A stretch of 64,000 bases of DNA, from positions 19,383-83,382 of the forward strand of contig CALKMA010000034.1 of assembly GCA_937993755.1 (NCBI GenBank), written 5' to 3'. This DNA is from HGM13233 sp900762805 (lineage in GTDB: Bacteria > Bacillota > Clostridia > Oscillospirales > Ruminococcaceae). A program made the translations under genes and the position numbers. The notes under the pieces are model-generated. The model did not search any database, was not told the DNA's origin, and saw nothing but the letters and a program-made list of their open reading frames with translations. Positions 17,575 to 27,025 of this stretch are shown here, one piece after another (position 1 is the stretch's first letter; each line of letters starts with the position of its first letter).

Positions 17575-19110
17575 TTGCCGACCCGCAGTCAATTGGCACT
17601 CCGCAACCTGGTGACCAGCCTGATGCTTCAGACGCTGCTGTTTATTTCCGGTATGCTGCTGCCGCATTTCTTTTTGCTTGTCTACGGCTCGACTGTCAAC
17701 GGCATGGTCACATCGGTGTCGAATATCATCAGCTACATGGCGCTGGTGGAGGCCGGCATCACCTCCTCGGCGGCCGTGGCGCTTTACCGCCCGCTGCTGC
17801 AGCAGGATACCGAGGCGCGCAACTGCGCCCTGTCGGCTGCCGCCAGCTTTTACACCCGTTCGGGTCTGATCTATGCGCTGCTGCTGACGGTCATGGTGGC
17901 CGTGTATCCCGTGCTGGTCGAAAGCCAGCTCGATTCCAGCCTCACGCGATGGATGATCGTAGTGCTGGCCGCCGGCAATCTGTTCAACTATCTGCTCATC
18001 GGGAAATACCGCGTGCTGGCCACGGCCGATCAGAAGCTGTATATCTGCAATCTCTATCGCTGCCTTGAGGTGATCGGCACGATGACCGTCACCCTTTTGC
18101 TCATCCGTATCCGCGCCAACGCCGCGCTGGTCAAGGCGGCCGGAGCTTTTTTCGGCATCGGCAGCGGGCTGCTGGTGGTGCTTTATGTGCGCCGCCATTA
18201 TGCGGGCCTTGATTTCCGCCGCCCCTTTGCAAAGGACACGCTGTCGCAGCGCTGGTCGGCGCTGGCGCATCAGGTGGCCGGTGTTGTCACCGGCAGCATC
18301 GGCACCGTGCTGGTCACCGCCTTCACCGGGGCGCGGTCACTGGTCGAAACGAGCATCTACGGCGTCTACGAGCTGGTGGCGTGGGGGCTTCGGTCGATCA
18401 TCACGACCTTTGCCAACGGCATTGTGTCAGGCTTCGGCCAGCTTTTCGCGATGGACGATCAGCGGCTCATCCGCCGTGCCGCTTCCAATTTTGAATACCT
18501 CTATCAGCTCATCGCCTTTGTCTGCTACGGCTGCATGGGCTATCTGATCCTGCCCTTTGTCGCACTCTACACCGCCGGCGCTGACGTCGATTATGTGCGC
18601 CCGGCTGTCGGTCTGCTGTTCACCGCCGTCGGTTTTCTGCAGAGCATCCGTCAGCCCGGCATCGTACTCATCAACGCTGCCGGCCATTTCCGGCAGACAC
18701 GGCGGCGCGCCGTGATCGAGGCCGCCATCGTGGCGCTGCTGTCGCTGGCGCTGGTCAGGCCGCTTGGGATGATCGGCGTGCTGCTTGGTTCGCTGGCGGG
18801 GGCTGTCTACCGCACGGCCGACGTGCTGATCTATGTTGAACGGCATCTGGTGCCCGGTATGCTCATGACGACGCTGCTCCGCCTGCTGCGCGGGCTGGCG
18901 GCGGCGGGCGTGGGGCTGTGGCTAGTCAGCTTGACGGGGCTTTCGGCTGCCGGCAGCTGGTTCAACTGGTTCGGCACCGCTGTGGTGACGGCGCTGCTGC
19001 TGGGCCTTACAGTGGGCGGAGCGGCCTTTCTCACCGAGCCGGACGAGATGAAGCAGCTGTTCGGCCGGCTGAAGGAGGTGCTGCACCGCAGAAAATCGGG
19101 GAGGAGTTGA
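17575..19110 (+). CDS. Polysaccharide biosynthesis (flippase-like) membrane protein
   Basis: No ATG fits. A TTG at 17575, nine bases after AAGGA, gives a 511-residue protein with about 14 membrane segments. The N-terminal LVTSLMLQTLLFISGMLLP and the later C-terminal cluster fit the MATE/Wzx-type polysaccharide flippase superfamily. Such proteins move lipid-linked sugars across the membrane. A basic tail (RLKEVLHRRKSGRS) ends the protein in the cytoplasm. No glycosyltransferase genes lie next to it; its transcript seems to have a long leader with a hairpin. Alternative starts farther upstream are possible. Confidence 0.75.
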   Translation: MPTRSQLALRNLVTSLMLQTLLFISGMLLPHFFLLVYGSTVNGMVTSVSNIISYMALVEAGITSSAAVALYRPLLQQDTEARNCALSAAASFYTRSGLIYALLLTVMVAVYPVLVESQLDSSLTRWMIVVLAAGNLFNYLLIGKYRVLATADQKLYICNLYRCLEVIGTMTVTLLLIRIRANAALVKAAGAFFGIGSGLLVVLYVRRHYAGLDFRRPFAKDTLSQRWSALAHQVAGVVTGSIGTVLVTAFTGARSLVETSIYGVYELVAWGLRSIITTFANGIVSGFGQLFAMDDQRLIRRAASNFEYLYQLIAFVCYGCMGYLILPFVALYTAGADVDYVRPAVGLLFTAVGFLQSIRQPGIVLINAAGHFRQTRRRAVIEAAIVALLSLALVRPLGMIGVLLGSLAGAVYRTADVLIYVERHLVPGMLMTTLLRLLRGLAAAGVGLWLVSLTGLSAAGSWFNWFGTAVVTALLLGLTVGGAAFLTEPDEMKQLFGRLKEVLHRRKSGRS

Positions 19111-19612
19111 TTTTCCGTGCCTGGCCGAAGGCCGGCCCCTTTGGGACGGTTGGCTTGCCGCATAGCCTTTTCGATAAAGCGCCATCGGCCGCTTTTCCGG
19201 CCTACCATACGCTCTGAGAACAGAGGATGGGAGCGGGACGCCGCCTCTTCACCTATGACCCTTATTTCTGCACGCTGCTTTGGACTGCATACAAAATGGA
19301 CTCTGTGCCGGCCCTGCCCGTTTGGGTTGCCGGCGCAGAGCTTTTTGCGTTTGGCGGAACGAACGAGCGATCCTTCCCGCAAGGCGCGGAGAAGGGGCGC
19401 GCAACCATGCCATGCGTGCTGACATGGGGCGGCTCGCTCTTTGGGTTTTCGCAAAGGTTCTGGCTAATTCTTGCCCGCAGCCCGCACAGCGGAAGCGCTT
19501 TTCTGTTTTTTGCTGCTTTCCGATATGAAGCCGCTTTCAACCCGCCGCGGGGTCATATGCCGCCCGCGGCGATAGATCGCGGCCGCTCGCTCCGGCAGCA
19601 TCCCCGGCCTTC
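19111..19612. other. Intergenic stretch, nothing recognised
   Basis: About 500 bases between the flippase gene and the spoIIP promoter. Frames are open on both strands but lack ribosome sites and family features. Confidence 0.45.
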
Positions 19613-19641
19613 TCATATCCGGCCTTGTCCTCGCATACAGT
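19613..19641 (+). promoter_or_regulatory. Sigma-E-like sporulation promoter
   Basis: TCATATCC (19613-19620) and CATACAGT (19634-19641), 13 bp apart, resemble the mother-cell sigma-E consensus (ATATT-like -35, CATACAxT -10). spoIIP is a sigma-E gene in Bacillus, which fits. Confidence 0.5.
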
Positions 19642-19656
19642 TTTACGAGGGGAAGG

Positions 19657-20775
19657 ATGGTGACAGCTATGAAAAAGGACGGGTTCCGGCGGGCTGCGGC
19701 CGCTGCTGCGGCGCTGCTGGCGGCAGCCGCCGTGGCTGTGACGGCCGTGCGCACCGTTGGCGCTGACGGCTGGGGCATTCTGGCGGCGACGGCTATGTTC
19801 CCGATGCAGGTCTCCCTGCCGCTGCTGCTGACGGCCGGCGGCCAATCGGGTCAAACGGTGGTCGAGCCGGAGCATCCGGGCGCCGGCGATCCCATCCTCC
19901 CGGAGCAGACCGACCCGCTGCGCGCCCGGTACGCCATTCCGACCGACAATACCGGCAGTGAGCTGATCCCGGAGGAAAACCGCGGCGTCATTCAGGACAC
20001 CTTTTACGGCTCCGGCAGCTCATCAGCCTATCTCGATTACAAGGGCGGCAACATCAACAACCGCACGGAACACACGGCGGCCGAGCTGGCCGAGGCGCTG
20101 GCCGAGCCGCTCGGTTATCGGGTCGAGCTTTATTCGTCCGAGCCGCAGGTGCTCATCTACCACACGCACACCAACGAGAGCTTTGACCGCTACACAGCGG
20201 GCTATTTCGACCGCACCTATCCCACCCGTCTCAGCGACGCCGACCGCAATATGATCAGCGTCGGCCGCATCACGGCCGAGGTGCTCAACGCGGCCGGCAT
20301 CAACACCATCCAATGCCAGACGACGCACGACAACCAATACAACGGCTCCTACCAGCGTTCGCGGGCGTCGGTGCAGGCGCTGCTCCGGCAGTATCCCAGC
20401 ATCAAGGTCATTCTCGACCTCCACCGCGACGGCATCGAGAGCGGCGGCGTGCGGATGCGCCCCATCGTGGAGATCGACAGTGTTCCGGCGGCGCAGTTCA
20501 TGATTATTGCGGCGGCCGACAAGGAAAACCGCTGGGATTATCTTGAAAATTTGCGGCTGGCCGCCCGTGTGCAGAGCGCGTCGGCCGCGCTCTATCCGGG
20601 GCTGGCGCGGCCGGTGAGCTTCAAATATACCACCTACAACCAGGATCTCGCCCCCGGCGCGCTGCTGGTGGAGGTCGGCAGCCATGGCAATTCGCTGACC
20701 GAGGCGCAGTACACGGGCTACCTGCTGGGGCAGGTGCTGGCCAAAGCCTTTACCGACCTTGCCGGAGAGGGGTAG
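19657..20775 (+). CDS. spoIIP: Stage II sporulation protein P
   Basis: 372 residues. An N-terminal signal anchor (about 12-32, Ala-rich) is followed by a linker and the SpoIIP amidase/endopeptidase domain from about residue 160. That domain contains LIYHTHTNESF, where a His and the Glu are the zinc-site residues, then VILDLHRDGI and LVEVGSHGNS. SpoIIP cuts septal peptidoglycan during engulfment, with SpoIID and SpoIIM. The start is uncertain among ATG 19657, GTG 19660 and ATG 19669, all close to GAGGGGAAGG. A sigma-E-like promoter lies just upstream. It indicates that the host forms endospores. Confidence 0.9.
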   Translation: MVTAMKKDGFRRAAAAAAALLAAAAVAVTAVRTVGADGWGILAATAMFPMQVSLPLLLTAGGQSGQTVVEPEHPGAGDPILPEQTDPLRARYAIPTDNTGSELIPEENRGVIQDTFYGSGSSSAYLDYKGGNINNRTEHTAAELAEALAEPLGYRVELYSSEPQVLIYHTHTNESFDRYTAGYFDRTYPTRLSDADRNMISVGRITAEVLNAAGINTIQCQTTHDNQYNGSYQRSRASVQALLRQYPSIKVILDLHRDGIESGGVRMRPIVEIDSVPAAQFMIIAAADKENRWDYLENLRLAARVQSASAALYPGLARPVSFKYTTYNQDLAPGALLVEVGSHGNSLTEAQYTGYLLGQVLAKAFTDLAGEG

Positions 20776-20976
20776 CGCCGCTTTGCCGGATGGGCCAGCG
20801 AAAAGGGAAGCTCGCCCGTCTGCTTCGCTGAGACAGCCTTATCCGGCGGGGCTTTGGGAGAGGGATTTTTAAGAGGCGGGCAGCCGCCTGACGAGCTTCT
20901 GTAAAAGGGAAAGCGCCTGTAATACCGCCCGACGGAGCCGGCATGATCCTGACGGGACGGGGGGCTCCGGCAGGTG

Positions 20977-21005
20977 TTGACAAAAGCCGGCGGGTAGGGT
21001 ATAGT
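20977..21005 (+). promoter_or_regulatory. Promoter of the lipoprotein gene
   Basis: TTGACA (20977-20982) and TATAGT (21000-21005) with a 17-bp spacer: a near-consensus vegetative promoter. Confidence 0.75.
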
Positions 21006-21039
21006 ATACTGCGGGGAATGCCCCGAAAGGAGAAAAGAA

Positions 21040-21552
21040 ATGAAAAAGCTTGCAGCGCTTTTGCTGGCGCTTGTGCTGACCCTTGTGTGCGCGGCCTGCG
21101 GCAGCCCGGCTCAGACAGTTCCCGATACCATCAAGGGTGTCACCTTTGATGTGCCCGAAGGCTTCACGGCCGACAAGGAGGGCTTATGGCTTGCCGACAC
21201 ATATCCGGTCGATGGATCCAACATCATGGTGCAGGAGGCCAGCGTCGATCCCGGCTTCTCGGCCTATTCCGAGAAGACAGTTGCCGCCGCCATCGAAAAG
21301 CAGTATAAGGAACAGTATGATTATGACGTCACCGTCAGCTTCGATTCCTTTGAGTCCGTTGAGCTCAATGGTGTGCCCGGCTATCGCATGGCTCTGCGCT
21401 ATGAGATGAGCGGCTACAACGTCTACCAGCTGGAATATGTTTTCAGCGCCAAGGAGAATTCCTACATTGTTGTGTTCACGGATATGAACGACGGCGAAAA
21501 GGCCGACGCTTTTGCCAAGGCCGGCGAGACGCTCAAGCTGACGGTCGAATAA
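21040..21552 (+). CDS. Small lipoprotein of unknown function
   Basis: 170 residues, with a clear lipoprotein signal: KK at 2-3, a hydrophobic core, and the lipobox CAAC ending at Cys20. The mature part is a compact alpha/beta domain opening with GVTFDVPEGFTADKEGLW, ending in a helix AKAGETLKLTVE. This resembles PsbP/DcrB-like small surface domains, but I would not assign one firmly. AAGGAG lies before the ATG. It has its own strong promoter and terminator, so it is a single-gene unit. Confidence 0.75.
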   Translation: MKKLAALLLALVLTLVCAACGSPAQTVPDTIKGVTFDVPEGFTADKEGLWLADTYPVDGSNIMVQEASVDPGFSAYSEKTVAAAIEKQYKEQYDYDVTVSFDSFESVELNGVPGYRMALRYEMSGYNVYQLEYVFSAKENSYIVVFTDMNDGEKADAFAKAGETLKLTVE

Positions 21553-21632
21553 AGGCTGTCCGGCAGCAAACGGGTGCGGCCGCTTGCCGCGCCGCCCGAA
21601 GCACGGCAGTGCGGCTGACAGCCGGAAAAAGA

Positions 21633-21662
21633 AAAATCCTCCGCGCGTGCGGAGGATTTTGT
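21633..21662 (+). terminator. Rho-independent terminator
   Basis: AAAATCCTCCGC pairs with GCGGAGGATTTT around a GCGT loop, followed by TGTTTCTTT. Confidence 0.8.
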
Positions 21663-22002
21663 TTCTTTGCCGCGCACAGCCGCTTGCTTTTTTGGAACGG
21701 CGCCGTGCGGCCCGGAGCGCGGAAGACGGAGGCAAGCCGGCAGATGCCTGTCCGCATAGGCTTCCCTTCGGGGCGGCAGTGCGGTCAGCCGCGCCGCCGG
21801 TGATTTTTTCTTTGCCCATATTGATACGGCTGCCGGCGCGGCGTATGATTAAATCGTCTGATCCAAAGCATCCGGCTTTAAATAAAGAAATGCAGGCAGC
21901 CGGGGGCGCCGCCCATACCGCCGCGGCTTGAACGGGACGCAGTCATAAGTGCGGGGCGCCGTCCGTTCCGGCACAAAAGAGAAATACCGCACAGGAGGAA
22001 AA

Positions 22003-22554
22003 ATGGAAATACGCACACAGCGTCTGATCCTGCGCCCGTGGCGGGAGACCGACGCGGAGAGCCTGTATGAATATGCCAGTGACCCTGAGGTCGGCCCCAT
22101 CGCCGGCTGGCCGCCGCACAAGAGCGTCGCGGACAGCCTTGCGGTCATCAGAAACGTTTTGTCGGCGGAGGAAACCTATGCCGTGTGCCGAAAAGAGGAC
22201 GGCCGGGCGATCGGCAGCGTCGGCCTGATTCTGAACGGCCGCACCGACATGACCGACAGGGACGATGAATGCGAGCTGGGCTTCTGGATAGGCCGGGAAT
22301 TCTGGGGGCAGGGTCTGATCCCGGAGGCGGCAGGGGCGCTGCTGGACCATGCGTTCGGTGGGCTGCATATGCGCACCGTCTGGTGCGGCTATTATGACGG
22401 AAATGCCAGGTCGAAGCGCTGCCAGGAAAAGCTGGGCTTTGTGTACCACCATACCTGCAAGGATGTTCCCGTTTTGCGGCTGGGAGAAACGCGGGTCGGC
22501 CATACGAACTTTATGACGAGGGAGCGCTGGCAGGCATTGCGGGAGGAACGATGA
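22003..22554 (+). CDS. GNAT-family N-acetyltransferase
   Basis: 183 residues, starting at the ATG after AGGAGG; the frame extends upstream without a start signal. It opens METRTQRL-like (MEIRTQRLILRPW), the hallmark of RimJ/RimL-type acetyltransferases. It has ELGFWIGREFWGQGLIPEA, containing the acetyl-CoA loop GREFWGQG, and then NARSKRCQEKLGF. The family acetylates protein N-termini, antibiotics or small amines. It stands alone; the substrate cannot be told. Confidence 0.87.
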   Translation: MEIRTQRLILRPWRETDAESLYEYASDPEVGPIAGWPPHKSVADSLAVIRNVLSAEETYAVCRKEDGRAIGSVGLILNGRTDMTDRDDECELGFWIGREFWGQGLIPEAAGALLDHAFGGLHMRTVWCGYYDGNARSKRCQEKLGFVYHHTCKDVPVLRLGETRVGHTNFMTRERWQALREER

Positions 22555-22607
22555 CAAAGCGGATCCGGCAGCACGCAGGCATTCCGGCGGCCGTGCCGGG
22601 TTCTTAA

Positions 22608-23032
22608 CGCAGCCGCGGGAGCACACATCTGCTGTATGCCTTCTCAAAGGGTGCGTTCCGGCGCGTCAACTTTCCGGGGCTCGGCGTGCCGATCGACATC
22701 TATGCCGCTCGGTCAGCAGCCTCTGAAATGGGCCTTTTCTGTCTGTCCGGCGCGCTGCCGGCTATATTCTGGCCGCCCTTGCGCGGGCGGTCTGCCGGTC
22801 GGAGAGCAAGCGCTTCAAGGCGGCGCTCTATTACAGCGCCATGATTCGCTGCTGCCCGACGGCGCTGTATTTGAGCCGGCTCTGCGGTCTTTTCGGCGAC
22901 GATATGAACGGCATTGCGCGGCTGATGCCTGAGCGGACGGCAAGAGCCGGCTTCGGCGGGCTGCCGGCTGTCAATGCGCCGGTGTTCTGGAAGCGGGTGC
23001 TGCCCGCGCACCGAGAGGCGTTTCAGTTATAG
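22608..23032 (+). pseudogene. Possible frameshifted gene remnant
   Basis: One frame is open from about 22608 (with AFSKGAFRRVNFPGLG and VPIDIYAARSAASEMG). Another from about 22728 to a TAG at 23030-23032 reads RSESKRFKAALYYSAM, then LSRLCGLFGDDMNGIARLMP. Both look protein-like, neither has a start with a ribosome site, and they would join through a frameshift near 22790. I recognise no family. It may also be chance in GC-rich DNA. Confidence 0.3.
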
Positions 23033-23110
23033 CGGGCAGGTCTGCCCCGACCGCCGGCGATCGACGGATACTAAGAGATACGATATAACAGATATTAAGG
23101 AGAAGCATTC

Positions 23111-23668
23111 ATGAACAGCAAGGCACTGCATACCATTCAGATCCTTTCTGAAACAGGAAGGATACTCAGCAGGATCATCTTCATCTGCTGCATCGTCGGC
23201 ATCAGCGGCTGCGCCGTTGGGGCGTTTTGCCTCGCCGTCGGTGCCGAAACGCTGAAGCTCGGCGGCGTCAGCCTCCATATGCTGCTCGAAACGAGCGCCG
23301 GCGTCAGCGCCGGCACACTCTATGCCGTTGCGGCAGTGGGCGCTGTTCTGTGCGTCAGCGAGGGAGTGCTGGCCAAATTCGCGGAGGTCTATTTTAAGCG
23401 CGAGCTGGCCGATGGCACACCTTTTACAGGCAGGGGAGCCGGGGAGCTGCGGCGGCTGGGCATCCTCACCGTCAGCATTTCGGCCGGCGCCTCGATACTG
23501 TGCGCCATTATTCATAAGCTGTTTTCGCGTTACCTTGCCGATGTCGCGCCGTTCGACCTTGCCGATTCCGGCATGATCCTTCTCGGTGTCATGCTGATCG
23601 TGCTGTCGGTGTTTTGCCGGTACGGCGCGGAGCTGGCCGAGGGGCGCGGGCAGGGCACCGAGGCCTGA
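23111..23668 (+). CDS. Four-segment membrane protein (DUF2975-like)
   Basis: 185 residues starting eight bases after AAGGAG. Four hydrophobic segments lie at about 20-43, 65-88, 114-135 and 150-170. The segment DGTPFTGRGAGELRRLGIL between the second and third resembles the GxPF...LRRLG pattern of DUF2975-type proteins, which are often paired with a small HTH regulator. No such regulator is adjacent here. It appears to be a single gene. The function is unknown. Confidence 0.65.
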   Translation: MNSKALHTIQILSETGRILSRIIFICCIVGISGCAVGAFCLAVGAETLKLGGVSLHMLLETSAGVSAGTLYAVAAVGAVLCVSEGVLAKFAEVYFKRELADGTPFTGRGAGELRRLGILTVSISAGASILCAIIHKLFSRYLADVAPFDLADSGMILLGVMLIVLSVFCRYGAELAEGRGQGTEA

Positions 23669-24028
23669 TCTGCCCTGAACGATAACAGATGCGGCCGGCC
23701 GCCGCGCCGCTGTCGGCGCTTCAGGCGACCTCGGAACAAAAGAGCCGCCGGCTGCTGATGAGCATCCGGGTCAAGGCGCCGGGGCTTGCCGGCAAGACCA
23801 ACCGGCCGCCGGCTGCGTCAAGCGGGGAAGCCTTGCAAAAATGCTTGGCCGGCACAGAGGGCGGCGGCAGCCGCATGACCGAACAAAGAAAACATTAAAG
23901 AAGAAAACGGAGTATTTTTTGAAGCATTCTCATTTGAAAATGGAGCGTGTGGGCTGACCGGGAGGCCGGCCAATCCACACATGCCACGCCTCCCGAAGGA
24001 CCGGAACCCATCTTCAGGAGGAAAACCG
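23669..24028. other. Intergenic stretch, nothing recognised
   Basis: About 360 bases between the membrane protein and the RNHCP gene. I see no gene, hairpin or RNA motif. The last 150 bases are more AT-rich and probably contain the next promoter, though no clear -35/-10 pair stands out. Confidence 0.4.
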
Positions 24029-24454
24029 ATGAACCGTGAAAACAAACGGAAACAATTTGAAAAAGGATATTATAAAAACCACCCCTGTCATGACACCTTC
24101 ACCTGCAGAGTATGCGGCAGGCTTGTCACTCCGCAGAACGCGGGGAGCGGCCACCGCAACCACTGTCCCAACTGTCTTTGCAGCCTTCATGTCGATATCG
24201 AGCCGGGCGACCGGCAGTCGGACTGCGGCGGCATCATGGAGCCGGTGGCGGTATGGGTGCGTCGGGACGGAGAATGGGCCATCATCCACCGCTGCCGCCG
24301 CTGCGGAAAGCTCAGCTCCAACCGCGTGGCGGCCGATGACAACCCCATGAAGCTTATGAGCATTGCCATGAAGCCGCTGAGCAGCCCGCCGTTCCCGCTG
24401 GAGAGGCTGGAGGAAATGACGGCGCTTATGGGCGGCGACGGCAGAGCAGAATAG
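24029..24454 (+). CDS. RNHCP domain zinc-ribbon protein
   Basis: 141 residues; the ATG at 24029 follows AGGAGG. The centre holds CRVCGRLV, then HRNHCPNCLCSLHVD, the defining RNHCP motif, and a further CxxC (RCRRCGKLSSNR), giving a multi-Cys zinc-ribbon-like fold. The family is small, bacterial and uncharacterised; the Cys pairs suggest metal and perhaps nucleic-acid binding. It is followed by a strong terminator that overlaps the end of the convergent NusG-II gene. Confidence 0.85.
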   Translation: MNRENKRKQFEKGYYKNHPCHDTFTCRVCGRLVTPQNAGSGHRNHCPNCLCSLHVDIEPGDRQSDCGGIMEPVAVWVRRDGEWAIIHRCRRCGKLSSNRVAADDNPMKLMSIAMKPLSSPPFPLERLEEMTALMGGDGRAE

Positions 24455-24560
24455 GCCGCACGCCTGATTTTCAGCAAAAAACCTGAACGCCCCTTTCGGG
24501 AATGAGGCAGGGCAAAAAGGTGCGGCAGCGCTCATTGCGGCCTGCCGCACGGCTCAAAAG

Positions 24561-24598
24561 GAAAGCGGAGAGGCTTCAGCCGGCCTCTCCGCTTTTTT
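24561..24598. terminator. Terminator overlapping a convergent gene end
   Basis: AAAGCGGAGAGGC pairs with GCCTCTCCGCTTT and is followed by a T run on the + strand. Its loop contains the stop of the - strand gene at 24576. Confidence 0.85.
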
Positions 24599-24935
24599 TC
24601 ACGATCTCCACCGCTACGCGCGCCGGCAGGCAGACAGCGCTGTCGCCCTCCTTTGTCAGGCGGCCAAAGCCCTCGCAGAGATGGTCGGGGCAGAGCGAAT
24701 CGACAAAAAAGGCGGCTCCGCCCTCTACGCGGATGGTGGCGCGCAGCCTACCCTCTACCACATAGGTCGCGTCGCGGTCGAGCGGGTAGCTGACGGTCTC
24801 GTCGCCGCAGGTGATGCGCACCAGCAGCGCGCCGCCTGTCTGCCGGTTTCGCAGGATCATGCGCCAGGAGAACAGCGACACTGCCACCAGCACCGTCAGC
24901 AGCAGCAGATTTTTCAAAACGTGAATTTTTTTCAT
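24576..24935 (-). CDS. NusG domain II-containing membrane-anchored protein
   Basis: 119 residues: a single N-terminal membrane segment (about 8-26) followed by a beta-rich domain with YPLDRDATYVVEG and the closing CPDHLCEGFGRLTKEGDSAVCLP. This fits the NusG domain II family. Such proteins often stand beside ApbE or Gx transporter genes, but here it is alone between the RNHCP gene and the dipeptidase. The two Cys in CPDHLC may form a disulfide outside the cell. The start at 24935 has only a weak ribosome site. Confidence 0.75.
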   Translation of the reverse strand: MKKIHVLKNLLLLTVLVAVSLFSWRMILRNRQTGGALLVRITCGDETVSYPLDRDATYVVEGRLRATIRVEGGAAFFVDSLCPDHLCEGFGRLTKEGDSAVCLPARVAVEIVKKSGEAG

Positions 24936-25024
24936 ATGGCTTGCATTCAGCCTTTCGGCGGGATAAAATAGTAGATGAATTCAGTATACCACAGTGTGTG
25001 GCAAAAAGATACGGAGGATTCCCC

Positions 25025-26428
25025 ATGGACCATGATTATAGTGAGCTGATCGACCGCTTTGTCGATGAAAATATCGAGGGCTTCAAGGCTGATCTCAAGC
25101 GGCTGGTCGATATCAAGAGCGTCGCCGGCAAGCAGGAGGGCACCGCGCCCTACGGTCTCGGCGTCGCAAAGGCTCTGCACGAGGCACTGACCATTGCCGG
25201 CGAGGCCGGCCTCAAGCCGACCGACTGCGACGGGCACATCGGCTATGCGCATTATGGCGATGAGGACCGGTTTATCGGCATCATCGGCCATATCGACGTC
25301 GTGCCGGAGGGCAACGGCTGGAACACCGACCCCTACAACCTGGTCGAGTGCGGCGGCTATCTGTTGGGCCGCGGCACCGAGGATGACAAGGGCGGGTTTA
25401 TGATCGGCCTTTACGCCGTCAAATTCCTGATCGAAAACGGCGTTCCGCTCCGCTACGGCATCCGCCTGCTGGCCGGCTGCGACGAGGAGGTCGGCATGAG
25501 CGATATCGAGTATTACAAGGCACACTGCAAAATGCCGCTGTTCACCATGACGCCCGACGCGGAGTTCCCCGTCTGCTGCGGCGAAAAGGGCATTTACAGC
25601 GCCGATCTCATTTCGCGCCGCCCGGTGTCGGATAGTATCATTGAGCTGCGCGGCGGCGTGGCGAGCAACGCCGTGCCCGATCTGGCCACCGCTTTGCTTG
25701 ACTGCCCGCTTGAGGCGGCGCAGCAGGCGGCGCAGGGCGCCGACCATATCACCGTCCGCGGCAGGGACGGCCGCGTCACGGTTATTGCCGACGGCATCTC
25801 GGCCCACGCCGGCGAGCCGGCTCCCGGCCTGAGCGCCATCGTGCTGCTCTGCCGCTTCCTTGCGGGCAGCGGCCTTGTCCCGCAGGACAGCGAGCTGCTG
25901 GCCGCCATTGTCGAGCTGCTGGAGGTCAACGACGGCTCGCGCTTCGGCATCGCGTCGGACGACGGCATCTTCACCCCGCTCACCATCATCGGCGGTATGA
26001 TCTCACTCGATGAGGGCCGCCATATCGTGCAGAATCTCAACTGCCGCTACCCGACCTCCATCACTGACGCCGAGCTCAACGAGCGTATCGCCGCCTCGGC
26101 CGGCCGGCTGGGCTATGAGCTTGCCAACGTGCAGGACGGCAACCCGCCGCACTACATCCCGGCCGACAGCCCCGCCATCGGCGCGCTGATGAACGCCTAC
26201 AACGAGGTGACAGGCCGCAGCGAGAAGCCCTATGTTATGTCGGGCGGCACGTATGCCCGCCACATCCCCAATGCCGTCGCCTTCGGCATCAATTTTGACG
26301 GCAGCAAGAAGCCCGACTTCGTCGGCTCGATACACGGCAAAAATGAGGGCTATTCCATCGAGAGCGCCAAGGCTGCCATTAAAATCTACATCAGGGCGCT
26401 CATTGCCCTGCAAAACGTCGAGCTGTAA
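25025..26428 (+). CDS. Sapep-family metal-dependent dipeptidase (PepV-like)
   Basis: 467 residues from the ATG after GGAGG. It is an M20-type metallopeptidase of the Sapep/PepV branch. GHIDVVPEG (about 96-104) supplies the first metal His and Asp, GRGTEDDKGG the bridging Asp, and AGCDEEVGM the catalytic Glu pair. The lid domain holds ADGISAHAGEPAPG, and the C-terminal part has YVMSGGTYARHIPNA. It removes the N-terminal residue of dipeptides in the cytoplasm. It is a single gene followed by a terminator. Confidence 0.92.
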   Translation: MDHDYSELIDRFVDENIEGFKADLKRLVDIKSVAGKQEGTAPYGLGVAKALHEALTIAGEAGLKPTDCDGHIGYAHYGDEDRFIGIIGHIDVVPEGNGWNTDPYNLVECGGYLLGRGTEDDKGGFMIGLYAVKFLIENGVPLRYGIRLLAGCDEEVGMSDIEYYKAHCKMPLFTMTPDAEFPVCCGEKGIYSADLISRRPVSDSIIELRGGVASNAVPDLATALLDCPLEAAQQAAQGADHITVRGRDGRVTVIADGISAHAGEPAPGLSAIVLLCRFLAGSGLVPQDSELLAAIVELLEVNDGSRFGIASDDGIFTPLTIIGGMISLDEGRHIVQNLNCRYPTSITDAELNERIAASAGRLGYELANVQDGNPPHYIPADSPAIGALMNAYNEVTGRSEKPYVMSGGTYARHIPNAVAFGINFDGSKKPDFVGSIHGKNEGYSIESAKAAIKIYIRALIALQNVEL

Positions 26429-26456
26429 GGCACGGCGCTGCTGCCGATCGGCTCGG

Positions 26457-26489
26457 AATGCCCGAACGAAACAGCTCGTTCGGGCATTT
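26457..26489 (+). terminator. Rho-independent terminator
   Basis: AATGCCCGAACGA pairs with TCGTTCGGGCATT, followed by TTTTG. Confidence 0.85.
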
Positions 26490-26525
26490 TTGTCTGCGCC
26501 GGCCGCCCGTTTTCCGTTTTTTCGA

Positions 26526-26554
26526 TTGACAGCCCGCCGATTTTGCGGTATGAT
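26526..26554 (+). promoter_or_regulatory. tRNA-Leu promoter
   Basis: TTGACA (26526-26531) and TATGAT (26549-26554), 17 bp apart, 13 bases before the tRNA. Confidence 0.8.
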
Positions 26555-26567
26555 ATCGGCGTGATGA

Positions 26568-26653
26568 GCCGCTGTGGTGGAATCGGCAGACACAAGGGAC
26601 TTAAAATCCCTCGCCCCAAAAGCATACCGGTTCAAGTCCGGTCAGCGGCACCA
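26568..26653 (+). tRNA. tRNA-Leu (anticodon TAA)
   Basis: A class II tRNA with acceptor GCCGCTG/CAGCGGC, encoded CCA, D-loop GGTGGAATCGGCAGACAC, and anticodon stem AGGGA/TCCCT. The loop CTTAAAA has TAA at 26602-26604. A long variable arm and T-arm GGTTCAAGTCC follow. It reads UUA codons. Confidence 0.95.
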
Positions 26654-26990
26654 CGCCGGAGCGGGCGGCATATCGTTCGCTCCGAGCTTTTGCAAAAATC
26701 ACAGCTCATTCGTTCCGCCGCGCCTTCTTTTCGGCTGCGGCCCGCTTACGCCGGGCTTGCGGCCGGGGAAGGTGCCGGCGGTCTGGATGGCTCAGCTGTA
26801 CCATAACGGCGGCTGAAGCGGGATGAGCCCCCTGCTTCGGCCGCCGCTGTATTTATGCCCTGTCATGAATCGGGTCAGGCTTGTGCGGCTTGTTTCCCGC
26901 CGATAAAGCCCTGCTTTTCCCGCCTCACCGGCCGGATAAGCCCGAAAAGAGCGGCCGGGAAAAATCGGGCAGAAAATTTCTGCTCCGGGC
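26654..26990. other. Intergenic stretch between tRNA-Leu and tracrRNA
   Basis: No gene is supported. A possible tRNA-downstream hairpin is not clear. The last 50 bases become AT-richer at the tracrRNA promoter. Confidence 0.4.
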
Positions 26991-27019
26991 TTGCAATCCA
27001 GTGAATGATTTGCTATACT
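26991..27019 (+). promoter_or_regulatory. tracrRNA promoter
   Basis: TTGCAA (26991-26996) and TATACT (27014-27019) with a 17-bp spacer, placing the start near 27026, just before the anti-repeat. Confidence 0.7.
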
Positions 27020-27025
27020 GTAGAT

